A stretch of 64,000 bases of DNA, from assembly GCF_018860155.1 (NCBI RefSeq), contig NZ_JAHKNI010000006.1, forward strand, positions 248,001-312,000, read 5' to 3'. Below the pieces are notes generated by a model. It did not search any database. It had not been told where the DNA came from and was given only the letters and a program-made list of their open reading frames with translations. The stretch's first letter is position 1; every line of letters begins with the position of its first letter. A program made the translations under genes and the position numbers. Origin of the DNA: Nocardia albiluteola (GTDB taxonomy: Bacteria; Actinomycetota; Actinomycetes; Mycobacteriales; Mycobacteriaceae). Positions 7,997 through 16,388 of the stretch are shown here, in pieces.

Positions 7997-8788
7997 TCAT
8001 GGTTTGCGGCAGATGCCGCCCAGCCAGACCATCTGGGTCGTGGGCTGTTCGCCGTCGAGCCAGTCCTGTACCGGCACCACCCCGCCTCCGAGGAACTCGA
8101 ATCCGTCGAAGAATCCGGCCAGCTCGGTCCGGGAGCGGGAGACGAATTGCGTTGGGCTGCCGATGTTGTGGGATGCCAACTGAGCCATGCCGGCCGGACT
8201 GACTTCGTCGGATGGGTGCGTGAAAGCCACATAGCTGCCCGACGGGATCGCGGTGCGGAACCGCGCGATGATCTCGGCCGGATGTTCGTCGTCCAGCACG
8301 AAATGCAGGATGCTACACAGCAGGATCGCCACTGGCTGTTCGAAGTCGATCAGCGCGCCGGACCGCAGCCGGTCGATGATGTCGTCGGGTCGGCGGACGT
8401 CGGCCTGCATCGTCGTCACGCCCGGCGTGCCGGACAGAAATGCGTTCCCGTACGCGTGCACGACCGGGTCATAGTCGATAGACACCACCGTTGCCGCCGA
8501 GTCGACCTTCTGGGCGACCTCATGCACGCTGGGTGAGGTGGGAATGCCCGCACCGATGTCGATGAACTGCCGTATGCCCGCCTCGGCAATCAGCTCAACG
8601 GCTTTCAGGACGAACTGGCGGCTGAGGCGGGCCACGGTCCGGCTGTCCGGCGCGATCGACAACAGCCATTCGGCCAGCGCCCGGTCCGCCGCGTAATTGT
8701 CCCTGCCGCCCAGGAAGTAGTCGTATACCCGCGCCGCGCTCGGCGTGGATGGGTCGATCCCTTCGGGTACCCGCTCGATATCCGGCAC
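7997..8788 (-). CDS. DUF574-family SAM-dependent methyltransferase
   Basis: 263 residues. Family features are the N-terminal stretch PSAARVYDYFLGGRDNYAADR, the SAM site FIDIGAGIPTSPSVHEVAQ, VVSIDYDPVVHAYG, and the late PVQDWLDGEQ. This family (S-adenosyl methyltransferase, DUF574) is greatly expanded in actinobacteria and its substrates are largely unknown. The start is set by a perfect AGGAGG (8793-8798), 4 nt before GTG 8788. A longer upstream frame exists but has no ribosome-binding site. It lies at the left edge of the accessory segment. Confidence 0.85.
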   Translation of the reverse strand: MPDIERVPEGIDPSTPSAARVYDYFLGGRDNYAADRALAEWLLSIAPDSRTVARLSRQFVLKAVELIAEAGIRQFIDIGAGIPTSPSVHEVAQKVDSAATVVSIDYDPVVHAYGNAFLSGTPGVTTMQADVRRPDDIIDRLRSGALIDFEQPVAILLCSILHFVLDDEHPAEIIARFRTAIPSGSYVAFTHPSDEVSPAGMAQLASHNIGSPTQFVSRSRTELAGFFDGFEFLGGGVVPVQDWLDGEQPTTQMVWLGGICRKP

Positions 8789-8886
8789 TCTACCTCCTAT
8801 AGAGCTGCGCTGATCGTAACAAGCGATCGATTGCCGGCGGCCCGTTCCGACGTCCTGTAGATCAGCCCACCACCGCGAACGGCGAC

Positions 8887-8915
8887 GGCCCGGCACCCTT
8901 CCCGGGTGCCGGGCC
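8887..8915 (-). terminator. terminator of the small secreted protein gene
   Basis: Perfect 12-bp inverted repeat (ggcccggcaccc / gggtgccgggcc) with a 5-nt loop, just downstream of the minus-strand gene ending at 8940 and upstream of the methyltransferase gene. It has no T tract. Confidence 0.65.
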
Positions 8916-8939
8916 GCAATCCACGGATCAAGCGGGAGA

Positions 8940-9179
8940 TCAGTCCCAGTCGGAGCCCGTGGGCAGGTAGTGCCGGAACCAGTCCGGGTGGAACCAGTGG
9001 TCGCCATCCCAGCCGCGGTCCCAGCCACCGTGCCGGCCGTCGTGATCCCAGTGGTGATCAACCGGGGCAGCGGTCACCGGGGCGGCCGAGGCCGGGGTGG
9101 CCAGGGCGGCGGCGGGAGCCGCGATGATCGCGCCGGCCAGGACGGCACGGGTGAGGTTCTTGCGGGTCTTCGACAGCAA
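8940..9179 (-). CDS. small secreted Trp/His/Asp-rich protein
   Basis: 79 residues from a TTG start at 9179, fixed by GGAAGGA 7 nt upstream. An N-terminal signal peptide (KTRKNLTRAVLAGAIIAAP...PASA) has a likely cleavage site after ASA near residue 32. The mature part is short and dominated by W, H, D and G (DHHWDHDGRHGGW and similar), ending HYLPTGSDWD. The function is unknown; the composition suggests metal binding or a wall-associated peptide. A similar architecture occurs in the gene at 10438-10701. Confidence 0.6.
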   Translation of the reverse strand: MLSKTRKNLTRAVLAGAIIAAPAAALATPASAAPVTAAPVDHHWDHDGRHGGWDRGWDGDHWFHPDWFRHYLPTGSDWD

Positions 9180-9754
9180 AGCAAAATCCTTCCAACTCAA
9201 CTGCAGCTTCGATGCGTTAGCTGCGGTGTGGGTGAGCGTCGCATGGGTATGCGGCGATCTGGACCCATCGCTAATATCTGGCATTCACTGGGGTCCGTTA
9301 CAGCTGGATTGACTTCCGGAATGCGAAAATTCCCTGGTCTCGGGGTATGTCGGCGCAACTGGGAAGCGGGCCCAATTGTGACGATGTTTTGGGGGAATCG
9401 ATGGTTGGAAGTTGTTAAATCAGCAATGACTCGGCATCCCTGTTGGTTGTCGATCTGCTTGTTGTGCGTTGGCCACCCATTGGCGTGAAGGCCGACAACC
9501 GCGCCTCTGGATCGGCGCTGCCCGACCGGCCGCCGGTTACCCCTTCCTCGCTCGTCGACATGCCGGGTCGGCGTGCCCTGGAAGGTGTCGCGGTCGGGCA
9601 CGCCGTAGCTGATGTTGAGCGTGTGCGGGTGGTAGGACCAGCCGGCCTGCCCCGTTGTGCCGCTGAACCTGTAGTTGAGCTGACACCGAAGCGCCTGTGC
9701 GGTGTCAACGAATAGTGTGGGCGGCGGCGTCCGGCAGTGGATACCGTCGAGGAT
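9180..9754. other. gene-poor stretch upstream of the DedA gene
   Basis: No intact gene with a start and ribosome-binding site. A minus-strand frame around 9500-9715 encodes residues that look protein-like (for example GQAGWSYHPHTLNISYG) but has no start signal, so it may be a remnant of a lost gene. Parts of the stretch (9330-9480) are lower in G+C than the neighbours. Confidence 0.4.
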
Positions 9755-10375
9755 ATGAACTCGCTCGTGGAGCGGATACTGAGCTTCTCGCCGGTGTGGA
9801 CCTACCTGGTTGTGGCGTTGCTGGTGTGCGCTGAGGAGGCGATGGTCTTCGGACTGCTGGTGCCCGGCGATACCGCGGCGGTCCTGGCCGGCGTCGCCGC
9901 GAACCGCGGACATCTCGACCTGCCGACCACCCTGGCTCTGGTAGTGGTGGCCGCGATCGTCGGTGCCAGCATGGGATTCGGCTTCGCCCGCTTCTACGGC
10001 GAACGATTGTTGCGATGGGCGATCTTCGAACGCTATCGCGACCGCCTCGACCGATCCGGCCGGTTCCTGGACCGCCACGGCACAAAGGCCCTGGTAGTCG
10101 GCCGCTTCAGCACCTTCTTCCGAACGATGCTGCCCCAGTTGGTCGGCATGTCCACGATGCGCTACCGACGCTTTCTCCTGGCCAGTACGGCAGGCGCGAT
10201 CATCTGGGGTTCGGCGATGGTGATGGCCGGGTATGCGATCGGGCAGTCGTTCACGGTGATTCTGAAGCGAGTCAACTCGTGGGTGGCGGTAGTGCTCGTG
10301 GTCGTCGTGGTGCTGGGGGTGGTGTTGTGGAAATGGCGCCGGCACCACCGGACCGAACCCAGTACCTCGGACTGA
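9755..10375 (+). CDS. DedA family membrane protein
   Basis: 206 residues from ATG 9755 (a GTG at 9737 is an alternative). The SNARE-associated/DedA fold is recognisable from FSPVWTYLVVALLVCAEEAMVFGLLVPGD, the GASMGFGFARFYGERLLR loop and the RFSTFFRTMLPQLVGMSTM re-entrant motif with its Arg and Pro. Hydrophobic helices extend to a C-terminal membrane anchor and a basic tail (KWRRHHRTE). DedA proteins are implicated in lipid-carrier flipping and envelope homeostasis. Confidence 0.85.
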   Translation: MNSLVERILSFSPVWTYLVVALLVCAEEAMVFGLLVPGDTAAVLAGVAANRGHLDLPTTLALVVVAAIVGASMGFGFARFYGERLLRWAIFERYRDRLDRSGRFLDRHGTKALVVGRFSTFFRTMLPQLVGMSTMRYRRFLLASTAGAIIWGSAMVMAGYAIGQSFTVILKRVNSWVAVVLVVVVVLGVVLWKWRRHHRTEPSTSD

Positions 10376-10437
10376 CGGCCCGGCCACCCATTCCCGCGGC
10401 CTCCCGAGCAGTGCCGAACAACGGCCCCGCCCCGAAA

Positions 10438-10701
10438 TCAGTTGCCGCTGAACGATCCCGACTGCCATCGCGGATGGTGATGCCGGTGGTGGTTCCACGA
10501 ATCCCAGTTGTCCCGGTGGCTTCGAGGATTCCACCGGTTCCAAGGCCCCGGCTCATCCCACGGATTGGTCCACTGATCGCGCCACACCTGCGCAGCGGGC
10601 GAACTGCCAACCGTCGCAGCCTGCGCCGGAATCGCCAGCACGGCAACCGAAACGGCGCCGATCACACCCGCCGCAACCAGACGTCTACTAATCGAAAACA
10701 C
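10438..10701 (-). CDS. small secreted Trp/His/Asn-rich protein
   Basis: 87 residues from GTG 10701, preceded by GAGAGGGG. The signal peptide (SISRRLVAAGVIGAVSVAVLAIPAQA) is followed by a mature region rich in W, P, N, R and H (NPWDEPGPWNRWNPR, HHRHHHPRWQ). The overall plan matches the gene at 8940-9179, although the sequences are not obviously homologous. The function is unknown. Confidence 0.6.
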   Translation of the reverse strand: MFSISRRLVAAGVIGAVSVAVLAIPAQAATVGSSPAAQVWRDQWTNPWDEPGPWNRWNPRSHRDNWDSWNHHRHHHPRWQSGSFSGN

Positions 10702-10826
10702 GGTGACCCCTCTCAACTCGATTGCCCCGCTTACACTCTCGCGGGTTCCGAGTCGATGGTCACGGGTGCTGGCACGAGTTCCGGGTGAAACCATCCCGGA
10801 GGATGACCCCTCCTCCGGGGCAACCC

Positions 10827-11243
10827 CTATGCGACGGTCCGCGTTTCACCCTCAGGGTTGCCCGGATCGATATGCCAGCTGTGAATCCGCCGAGGATGAA
10901 TCCGAATGATCTGATTCGCAAACCACTCCGGGGCCACCGGCGGAGTCTCGACGGCCAACACCTCGGCCTCCCCGCGAATGATGACACCACGCCCCCAACC
11001 GGGCTTGACCTCGCCCGGATCGTCCGGGGTCATGTCATCCACCACGAAGCTGACGTTCGGATTGGCTTTGACGTTCCGGTACCGCTGCGAGTTCGGGTTG
11101 GGGCCACCGATGTCGATGGTGCCGTCGGGGTTGAGTTGGAAGCCGACGGGGGCGATGAGGGGGAGGCCGCCGGGGGTGACGGTGGCCAGGCGGCCGAGGG
11201 GGTGGGTGAGGAGGTAGGTGCGTTCGATCTTGGTGAAGGGCAT
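10827..11243 (-). CDS. PPOX-class F420-dependent oxidoreductase
   Basis: 138 residues with the split beta-barrel of the flavin/F420-binding PPOX family: YLLTHPLGRLATVTPGGLPLIAPVGF, then the IDIGGPNPNSQRYRNVKANPNVSFVVDD core, ending in HPRRIHSWHIDPG. It probably uses coenzyme F420 or a flavin; the substrate is unknown. It is monocistronic. Confidence 0.82.
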   Translation of the reverse strand: MPFTKIERTYLLTHPLGRLATVTPGGLPLIAPVGFQLNPDGTIDIGGPNPNSQRYRNVKANPNVSFVVDDMTPDDPGEVKPGWGRGVIIRGEAEVLAVETPPVAPEWFANQIIRIHPRRIHSWHIDPGNPEGETRTVA

Positions 11244-11535
11244 GGGGTGACGCTATGACCTCAACTCCAGTTGAGGTCAATCGCCCAATGAAGCATGTCC
11301 GGACCGGACAGAGGCAACCCGCCGCGCCTGCCATGGAGGTTGTCGGTTGAACGTTAGCCTTCTTGTTGTGGCAGCCCCTGAGACTCGCAACTTGGACTAT
11401 CTCTGGCCGAGCCTGCTGTCGTCTCGGGCTCTGCTCCCTGTCTCGTCATCGCAGGGCAATCCCGGCAGGTCGGATCTCGGCGCGGCCGGAGGTTTCCGCG
11501 AGCAATAGAAAATATTGGAAGGAACTCGTCGATCA

Positions 11536-12696
11536 ATGGCACGCATTCTGAATATTGTTCCGAGTGAGCAAAGAATTCGACCACACAAGCTCGAAGAAGG
11601 CGTTACCTGTCAGTACAAAGTGATCGAGGCTGATGACGGTCAGCGGCTGGTGCATTTGTCTACCTTTGGGTCGGATGGGCGTGAGTCGCCGCCCAAGAGC
11701 AGTCAGTCGATGCAATTCGATCGGGAACATGCGCTCGAGCTTATCGGAATTCTGCAGAATGCGTTCGGGCGTGGAGCTCAGCGGAATCGGTCAGATGAAG
11801 AGGTAGTCGAACCCAATTTTCTCGATGCTACCGATAAACTTGCAGATGAGCTCAATGTATCGAAGGATTGGCTGCAACAGTGTATCGAGCTGATACGGGA
11901 TCGTCCACAGCTCGTGTTCTATGGACCACCGGGTACGGGTAAAACATATATAGCCAAGGCGATCGCGGAGCATATTTCCGGTCACGACAACGTCATGATG
12001 GTTCAATTCCATCCATCATATTCATATGAAGATTTCTTCGAAGGGTTCAGGCCGAGCAAATCGAATAACGGACAGCTACTTTACGATGTTCATCGAGGAC
12101 CTTTGAAGACTATGGCAGATGCGGCAACGAAGAATCCTGACAAGATATATACGCTAGTTATCGACGAGATGAACCGTGGAAATATAGCCAAGACGTTCGG
12201 CGAGCTGTACTTCTTGCTCGAGTATCGCAACAATGATCTGAGTCTGATGTACTCCGATGAGATGGACCCGGCATTTTCCCTGCCTAAGAACTTGGTCATT
12301 ATCGGCACGATGAATACAGCTGACCGGTCGATTGCACTTCTGGATTCTGCAATGCGTCGCCGCTTCGCTTTCGTTCCTCTGCATCCGTCGGAGGAGCCAA
12401 CGAGGAGTATCCTGCGTGAGTGGCTCAAGAAGGGGAAGCATGCTGATGAAATTGCTGACCTTCTGGATACGCTCAACGCCGAGATCGACAGTGATGATTA
12501 CAAGATTGGGCCATCATATTTTATGCGGTCGGCTGCTCTGACACCCGATGGGATCGAGCGTACGTGGCGCACGTCGATCCTCCCGCTTCTGGAGGAATAT
12601 CATTACGGTGATCGGAATATTGTTGTTCGCGAGAAGTATTCTTTGAGCAGGATTCAAGGAATTGCTTCGGATAGTCGCTCAACGACGGACGCTTAG
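11536..12696 (+). CDS. McrB-like AAA+ GTPase of a type IV restriction system
   Basis: 386 residues. The motor part of an McrBC system, which translocates DNA when modified bases are recognised. Walker A GPPGTGKT is at 130-137, the Walker B region YTLVIDEMNRGN at about 206-217, the McrB signature GTMNTADRS at 257-265 and an Arg-rich sensor RRRFAF at 274-279. Residues 1 to about 78 form a small unassigned module (CQYKVIEADDGQRLVHLSTFG ... QSMQFDREHALELIGILQ) instead of a recognisable modified-base reader. The ATG at 11536 is preferred, with GGAAGGA 12 nt upstream; a TTG at 11515 is possible. The gene is visibly lower in G+C than its surroundings, suggesting transfer. It is 2 nt from mcrC. Confidence 0.88.
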   Translation: MARILNIVPSEQRIRPHKLEEGVTCQYKVIEADDGQRLVHLSTFGSDGRESPPKSSQSMQFDREHALELIGILQNAFGRGAQRNRSDEEVVEPNFLDATDKLADELNVSKDWLQQCIELIRDRPQLVFYGPPGTGKTYIAKAIAEHISGHDNVMMVQFHPSYSYEDFFEGFRPSKSNNGQLLYDVHRGPLKTMADAATKNPDKIYTLVIDEMNRGNIAKTFGELYFLLEYRNNDLSLMYSDEMDPAFSLPKNLVIIGTMNTADRSIALLDSAMRRRFAFVPLHPSEEPTRSILREWLKKGKHADEIADLLDTLNAEIDSDDYKIGPSYFMRSAALTPDGIERTWRTSILPLLEEYHYGDRNIVVREKYSLSRIQGIASDSRSTTDA

Positions 12697-12698
12697 GA

Positions 12699-13883
12699 AT
12701 GACGAATAGTCTGGACCTCATCGAATGGGGAGATGCCGGTCTGCTAGAGCTCTCTCGGGCTGAGTACGAGACCCTGACCGAGCTGAAGATAGCAGGTGTT
12801 AGCCGCAAGTCGGGTAGTAAGTTTGCAGTCAAGCCTCGGCGGCACGTCGGATCGATCCGATTCGGCGGCGTGCAACTGAATGTGCGACCCAAAATAACCG
12901 AGATAAACAGGCTTCTGTTCTTCATAGGTTATTGCTCGAATCCCGCGATATGGCGGGACGAGTTCGTTCGTCTCGATAAGGCCGATGGATTGTTCCCAGC
13001 GGTGGCGGAATCTTTCGTGCGCTTGGTGTCGCGTGCCATCGAACATGGATTACTGCAAGGGTACGGTACGACAACCGACAGGCTACCCGTGCTGCGCGGG
13101 CGAGTGCTGTTTCGTGAACAGATCGCCAGGAACTTCGGTCTGCCGTTACCCATTGCGGTTGAATACGACGACTTCACAACTGACATCGTGGAGAATAAGA
13201 TAATTCTACTCGCGGCTCTTCGGTTGCTGGGCATGCCTGAAATTGGGACCTCGGCCCGGCAGCATCTGAGCAGAATCCGGATATTGTTGGATGACATTAC
13301 CCTTCCGCGAAGATCTACTGATTCCCTCCCGTGGACCGCGAGCCGCCTGAATGTCAGATACCACGACGCCCTCAGGCTATCTGAGGTTATCTTGGACAAT
13401 AGCTCGTTCGACCAGGCCAATGGCCCGTTGGTAGTGTCGGGGTTCATGTTCGACATGTCGAGGATCTACGAGGACTTCGTCACGGGCGCGATCGGCATGG
13501 CGATGCAGCAATTCGGCGGCAGTCCGAAGGTTCAGGCTGAGCGGTACATGGACAAGGCCTCCAAAATGAAGATCAGACCTGACCTTGTGTGGCTTGATGA
13601 AAACGGCGTACCGGTTGCGGTGGTCGATGCCAAGTATAAGGCTGAGCGGCCAAAAGGGTTCCCCGAAGCTGATCTGTACCAAATGCTGACATATTGTTCG
13701 GTCTTGGATCTAAGCGAGGGGCATCTTGTTTACGCGAAGGGTAATGAGTCGGCGCGGAGGCATGAGATTCGGAACTGCGGCATAACAATCCACTGCCATG
13801 CTTTGGATCTAGGATTGTCGCCTACTGATCTATTGAATTCGATCGATGCACTCGCGCACACGATTCTAGGAAAAGGCAGTTGA
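12699..13883 (+). CDS. McrC-like nuclease subunit
   Basis: 394 residues. The C-terminal PD-(D/E)xK nuclease is visible as RPDLVWLDENG (Pro294, Asp295) followed by VDAKYK (Asp310, Lys312) and a helix with DLYQMLTYC. The N-terminal part (FAVKPRRHVGSIRFGGVQLNVRPKI) is the McrC region that contacts McrB. It starts 2 nt after the mcrB stop, so it is co-transcribed. It has the same low-G+C character as mcrB. Together they should cut DNA carrying modified bases; the modification recognised cannot be told from sequence. Confidence 0.88.
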   Translation: MTNSLDLIEWGDAGLLELSRAEYETLTELKIAGVSRKSGSKFAVKPRRHVGSIRFGGVQLNVRPKITEINRLLFFIGYCSNPAIWRDEFVRLDKADGLFPAVAESFVRLVSRAIEHGLLQGYGTTTDRLPVLRGRVLFREQIARNFGLPLPIAVEYDDFTTDIVENKIILLAALRLLGMPEIGTSARQHLSRIRILLDDITLPRRSTDSLPWTASRLNVRYHDALRLSEVILDNSSFDQANGPLVVSGFMFDMSRIYEDFVTGAIGMAMQQFGGSPKVQAERYMDKASKMKIRPDLVWLDENGVPVAVVDAKYKAERPKGFPEADLYQMLTYCSVLDLSEGHLVYAKGNESARRHEIRNCGITIHCHALDLGLSPTDLLNSIDALAHTILGKGS

Positions 13884-14025
13884 TTCCCGCTAGAACATCT
13901 CCGTCGGATTACCATTAGCCGCGGCAAATTTCGACACTCAGCCCACAGGCTGCGGAGCAGCTCTGTCGAGAGTCTGGTTACGAGGACCGTGATTCGTGTT
14001 GCCAGTCGTATAGGAGGTGAGTGTC

Positions 14026-14383
14026 GTGATTAGGTCGATCGTCTTCGATGTGGGGGAGACGCTGTTGGACGACATGCGGGAGTTCGGGGCCTGGGCCGAC
14101 TGGATTGGTGTTCCTAGGAATACGTTCTCAGCGGTACTCGGGGCGGTCACTGCTGCTGGGCGGAACAACGCGGAGACGTTTCAGTACTTCCGGCGTGGCT
14201 TCGATGTGGCTCGGGAGCGGGAGCTTCGGGAGGCAGCTGGGTGTGGGGAAGAGATCCAGGAGGGGGGATTCTGTATCCGGACGTTCGGGGCGCGATGTCG
14301 GCTCTGCGGGAGCGGGGGTTGTGGGTTGGGGTGGCCGGGAACCAGACGGCTCGGGCGGCTGAGCTGTGGTCGAGGTCATTGAT
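14026..14383 (+). pseudogene. HAD-family hydrolase, frameshifted and truncated
   Basis: A perfect AGGAGG (14012-14017) precedes GTG 14026, and the first frame encodes a HAD start (IRSIVFDVGETLLDDM) through FDVARERE and AAGCGEEIQEG. The protein then continues in another frame as LYPDVRGAMSALRERGLWVGVAGNQTARAAEL, so a shift of about 2 nt lies near the G run at 14262-14267. The sequence ends about 10 codons later; the remaining catalytic half of the HAD fold is missing. It is therefore both frameshifted and 3'-truncated. Confidence 0.75.
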
Positions 14384-14734
14384 TAGATGCCCACGTGTCA
14401 GGCCGTCTGCTGCCGGGTCGTCGTCGAGCTGGGTCCAGGTGATGCATTGGGAGCGTCTAGTTCATCGCCTCCCAGCTACACGCCGGGACCAGTCGGCCTG
14501 CCTCCACCCAGTGTTGCCAGCGCTTGGCGCTTGCGGGGACAGTCCTTTGCTGAGCATTCACGGTGGACCTGGGTGATGCGGTGGGCCTGGGCCACCGTCG
14601 GAGGGCGAGCTTGTGCTGCGTGCGTGTACGGTGCAGGCGCGAATTCCGCACCGGGGTAAGGCTTCTGCCGCCGGTGTCTGCGGCGGGCGCTTTGGTTATG
14701 GTTTTCAATCGGCTTCTCGTCGCGCGCGTAGGGA
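14384..14734. other. degenerate region after the HAD remnant
   Basis: About 350 bp with no supportable gene. One minus-strand frame (14457-14708) is open but has no ribosome-binding site and no family I recognise. A GC hairpin (gccgcc...ggcggg, about 14669-14690) is the only structure seen. Confidence 0.4.
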
Positions 14735-15088
14735 TCAGTAGTACTCGACCAGGCAGAATTCGTGGTCTTCTGGATCGGTCATTACGACAACCACACCCTG
14801 GGGGTACTCGTGTCGCTCGCCGGTGTGCCGGCCGCCGAGGGTGATCACCTGGGCGATGCCCTCGTCGATGTTGTCTACGGCGATGTCCAGGTGTAGGCGG
14901 ACCTTGCCGTGTTTGGGTTCGGGGACGGGTTGGAAGATCAGGCGGGGGTGGGGGTCGTTGGGGTGGCCCAGGTAGATCCAGCCGGGTTCGGAGGGGCCCT
15001 GGGGGCGGTTGAGGAGGGTGCTCCAGAAGGTGGCTACTCGGGGTACGTCTAGGCAGTCGATTGTTACGCCGATCCAGCGGTTCGTCAT
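14735..15088 (-). CDS. VOC/glyoxalase-fold protein
   Basis: 117 residues with the typical single-domain glyoxalase pattern: IGVTIDCLDVPRVATFWSTLLN at the N-terminus, GWIYLGHPNDPHPRLIFQPVPE, VRLHLDIAVDNIDEGIAQVITLGG and the C-terminal VVVMTDPEDHEFCLVEY. Such proteins are metal-dependent dioxygenases, isomerases or antibiotic-binding proteins; nothing here narrows it. It is intact and monocistronic, within a zone of decayed genes. Confidence 0.82.
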   Translation of the reverse strand: MTNRWIGVTIDCLDVPRVATFWSTLLNRPQGPSEPGWIYLGHPNDPHPRLIFQPVPEPKHGKVRLHLDIAVDNIDEGIAQVITLGGRHTGERHEYPQGVVVVMTDPEDHEFCLVEYY

Positions 15089-15312
15089 TTCGTCAGTATT
15101 CCTGTGCGGTCACCCTGATCGGTGGGTGTGGAGCAATCATCAGGTGCAGCAGCCTCTTTGACGCCTTCGAGGTGGTGTGGATCGATGTCAGCTATCGATG
15201 CCGCCTTGAATCGACGTTGTGCTGGGCCCTGTAGCTGCAAGTTCGGCACTGGACGCTGGAAGTCACGGCGGCGCAGCAGGTTTCGCAGCCCACCCCGTGA
15301 TCGGGATAGAAG

Positions 15313-15732
15313 TCACTTGGTGCAGGCCGCGGCGATGGAGACGCTGTTCTCGTACAGGTGGTGCCGGGTGATGCGACCGTTCTCAACGGTCGGGCGCACT
15401 GCGAAGGGGCGCTCGAATGATTTGCCGGTGGCACGTACGGTTCCGGAGAGGTGTCCGAAGAGGACGGCGTCCGTGTCGTCGATCAGGCAAGTGTCGATAC
15501 TGGCCTGGGCGTCCTGCGAGACGGTGTGGGCCATCAACTCATCGAACTGTGCGGCGCATTCGGCGGCGGTCCGGCGCGGCCTGATCCAGGGGACCACGGG
15601 ATTCTCCGCCGGCCGCCAGTCGACCTCGTCGGCGAACAGGGCGGTGAGTTTGTCGGTGTCGCCGTTGGCGCGGGCGGCGAGGAAGGCGTCGACGGTGGCT
15701 CGGGTGGCGTCTGTTGCTGTGGTGCCGACTGC
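15313..15732 (-). pseudogene. SnoaL-like protein that has lost its start codon
   Basis: The open minus-strand frame encodes a SnoaL/NTF2-type domain: TDATRATVDAFLAARANGD, TALFADEVDWRPAENPVVPW and GHLSGTVRATGKSFERPFAVR, ending SVSIAAACTK. Directly upstream of the domain start is a TAG (15733-15735), and no ATG, GTG or TTG lies before codon 44 (GTG 15597). Starting at that GTG would remove the first helix and strand. I read it as a gene whose start was destroyed, although a shortened protein of 94 residues from 15597 is possible. Confidence 0.55.
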
Positions 15733-15953
15733 CTATACACACGACATTCGCATGGCTTCGGCGCAGGGGCGATTATCTCGGAGGTAACGCCTGTTGGTTG
15801 TCCCACGCCCGCCGACATGGCGGTCCCACGGCTCGGCGCGGGCAAACAACACTATTTCGGCGATGTTGGCGATTCATTCACCCCGGGATGTCAGGCTGAC
15901 AGCTCTACGGAGCACCAACAGTTGGTGTGGGGCAGTTGAGGATAGGGGATCCT

Positions 15954-16388
15954 ATGTCATCGAAACGATTGCAGTCCAAGGCTGTTGCGTCGCTGGCCGC
16001 CGTGGTGCTGGCCGGCCTCACCGCGATGTCGGTGCTGCTCGGCGGGGTCGATGCCGTGCGGACGCCGGGGATTACCGTGGCCGCGGCCCAGATTCAGCAG
16101 GTGGGCTGCGCGATTCCCGATCGTGCGTGGCAGACGTTGAAGTTGATCGATGCCGGGGAATGGCCGCCGAACGATGGGTCCGGTACCAAGGGTGGGACCA
16201 CCTGGACCGATCGTGAAGGGTCGCTGCCGCGCACGGGGGCCAATGGGAATCCCGTGCACTACACCGAGTGGGACGTCAACGAGAAGCAGCCGGGTCAGAC
16301 GCGCGATGCCGAGCGGATCGTGACCGGTGATGACGGAACGGCCTGGTACACAGGCGATCACTATGCGAGCTTCTGCCAAATGCGTTGA
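15954..16388 (+). CDS. secreted guanyl-specific ribonuclease (RNase Sa/barnase superfamily)
   Basis: 144 residues from ATG 15954, preceded by GGGGA. An N-terminal signal segment (about 1-45, AVASLAAVVLAGLTAMSVLLGG) is followed by a microbial RNase domain. Catalytic residues are recognisable: Glu105 in VHYTEWDV, Arg121 in AERIVTG and His137 in WYTGDHYASF. Cys52 and Cys141 are placed like the disulfide of RNase Sa. It should cleave RNA after G outside the cell. No barstar-like inhibitor gene is visible next to it. Confidence 0.85.
   Translation: MSSKRLQSKAVASLAAVVLAGLTAMSVLLGGVDAVRTPGITVAAAQIQQVGCAIPDRAWQTLKLIDAGEWPPNDGSGTKGGTTWTDREGSLPRTGANGNPVHYTEWDVNEKQPGQTRDAERIVTGDDGTAWYTGDHYASFCQMR

Noticed and set aside
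9415..9715. Open minus-strand frames upstream of the DedA gene with protein-like residues (GQAGWSYHPHTLNISYG).
   Set aside because: No start codon with a ribosome-binding site, no family I recognise, and overlapping open frames on the same strand; a gene remnant is possible but cannot be supported.
14457..14708. 83-codon minus-strand frame after the HAD remnant.
   Set aside because: No ribosome-binding site and no recognisable similarity.
15122..15787. 221-codon plus-strand frame opposite the SnoaL-like remnant.
   Set aside because: The opposite strand encodes a recognisable SnoaL domain; this frame is its shadow.
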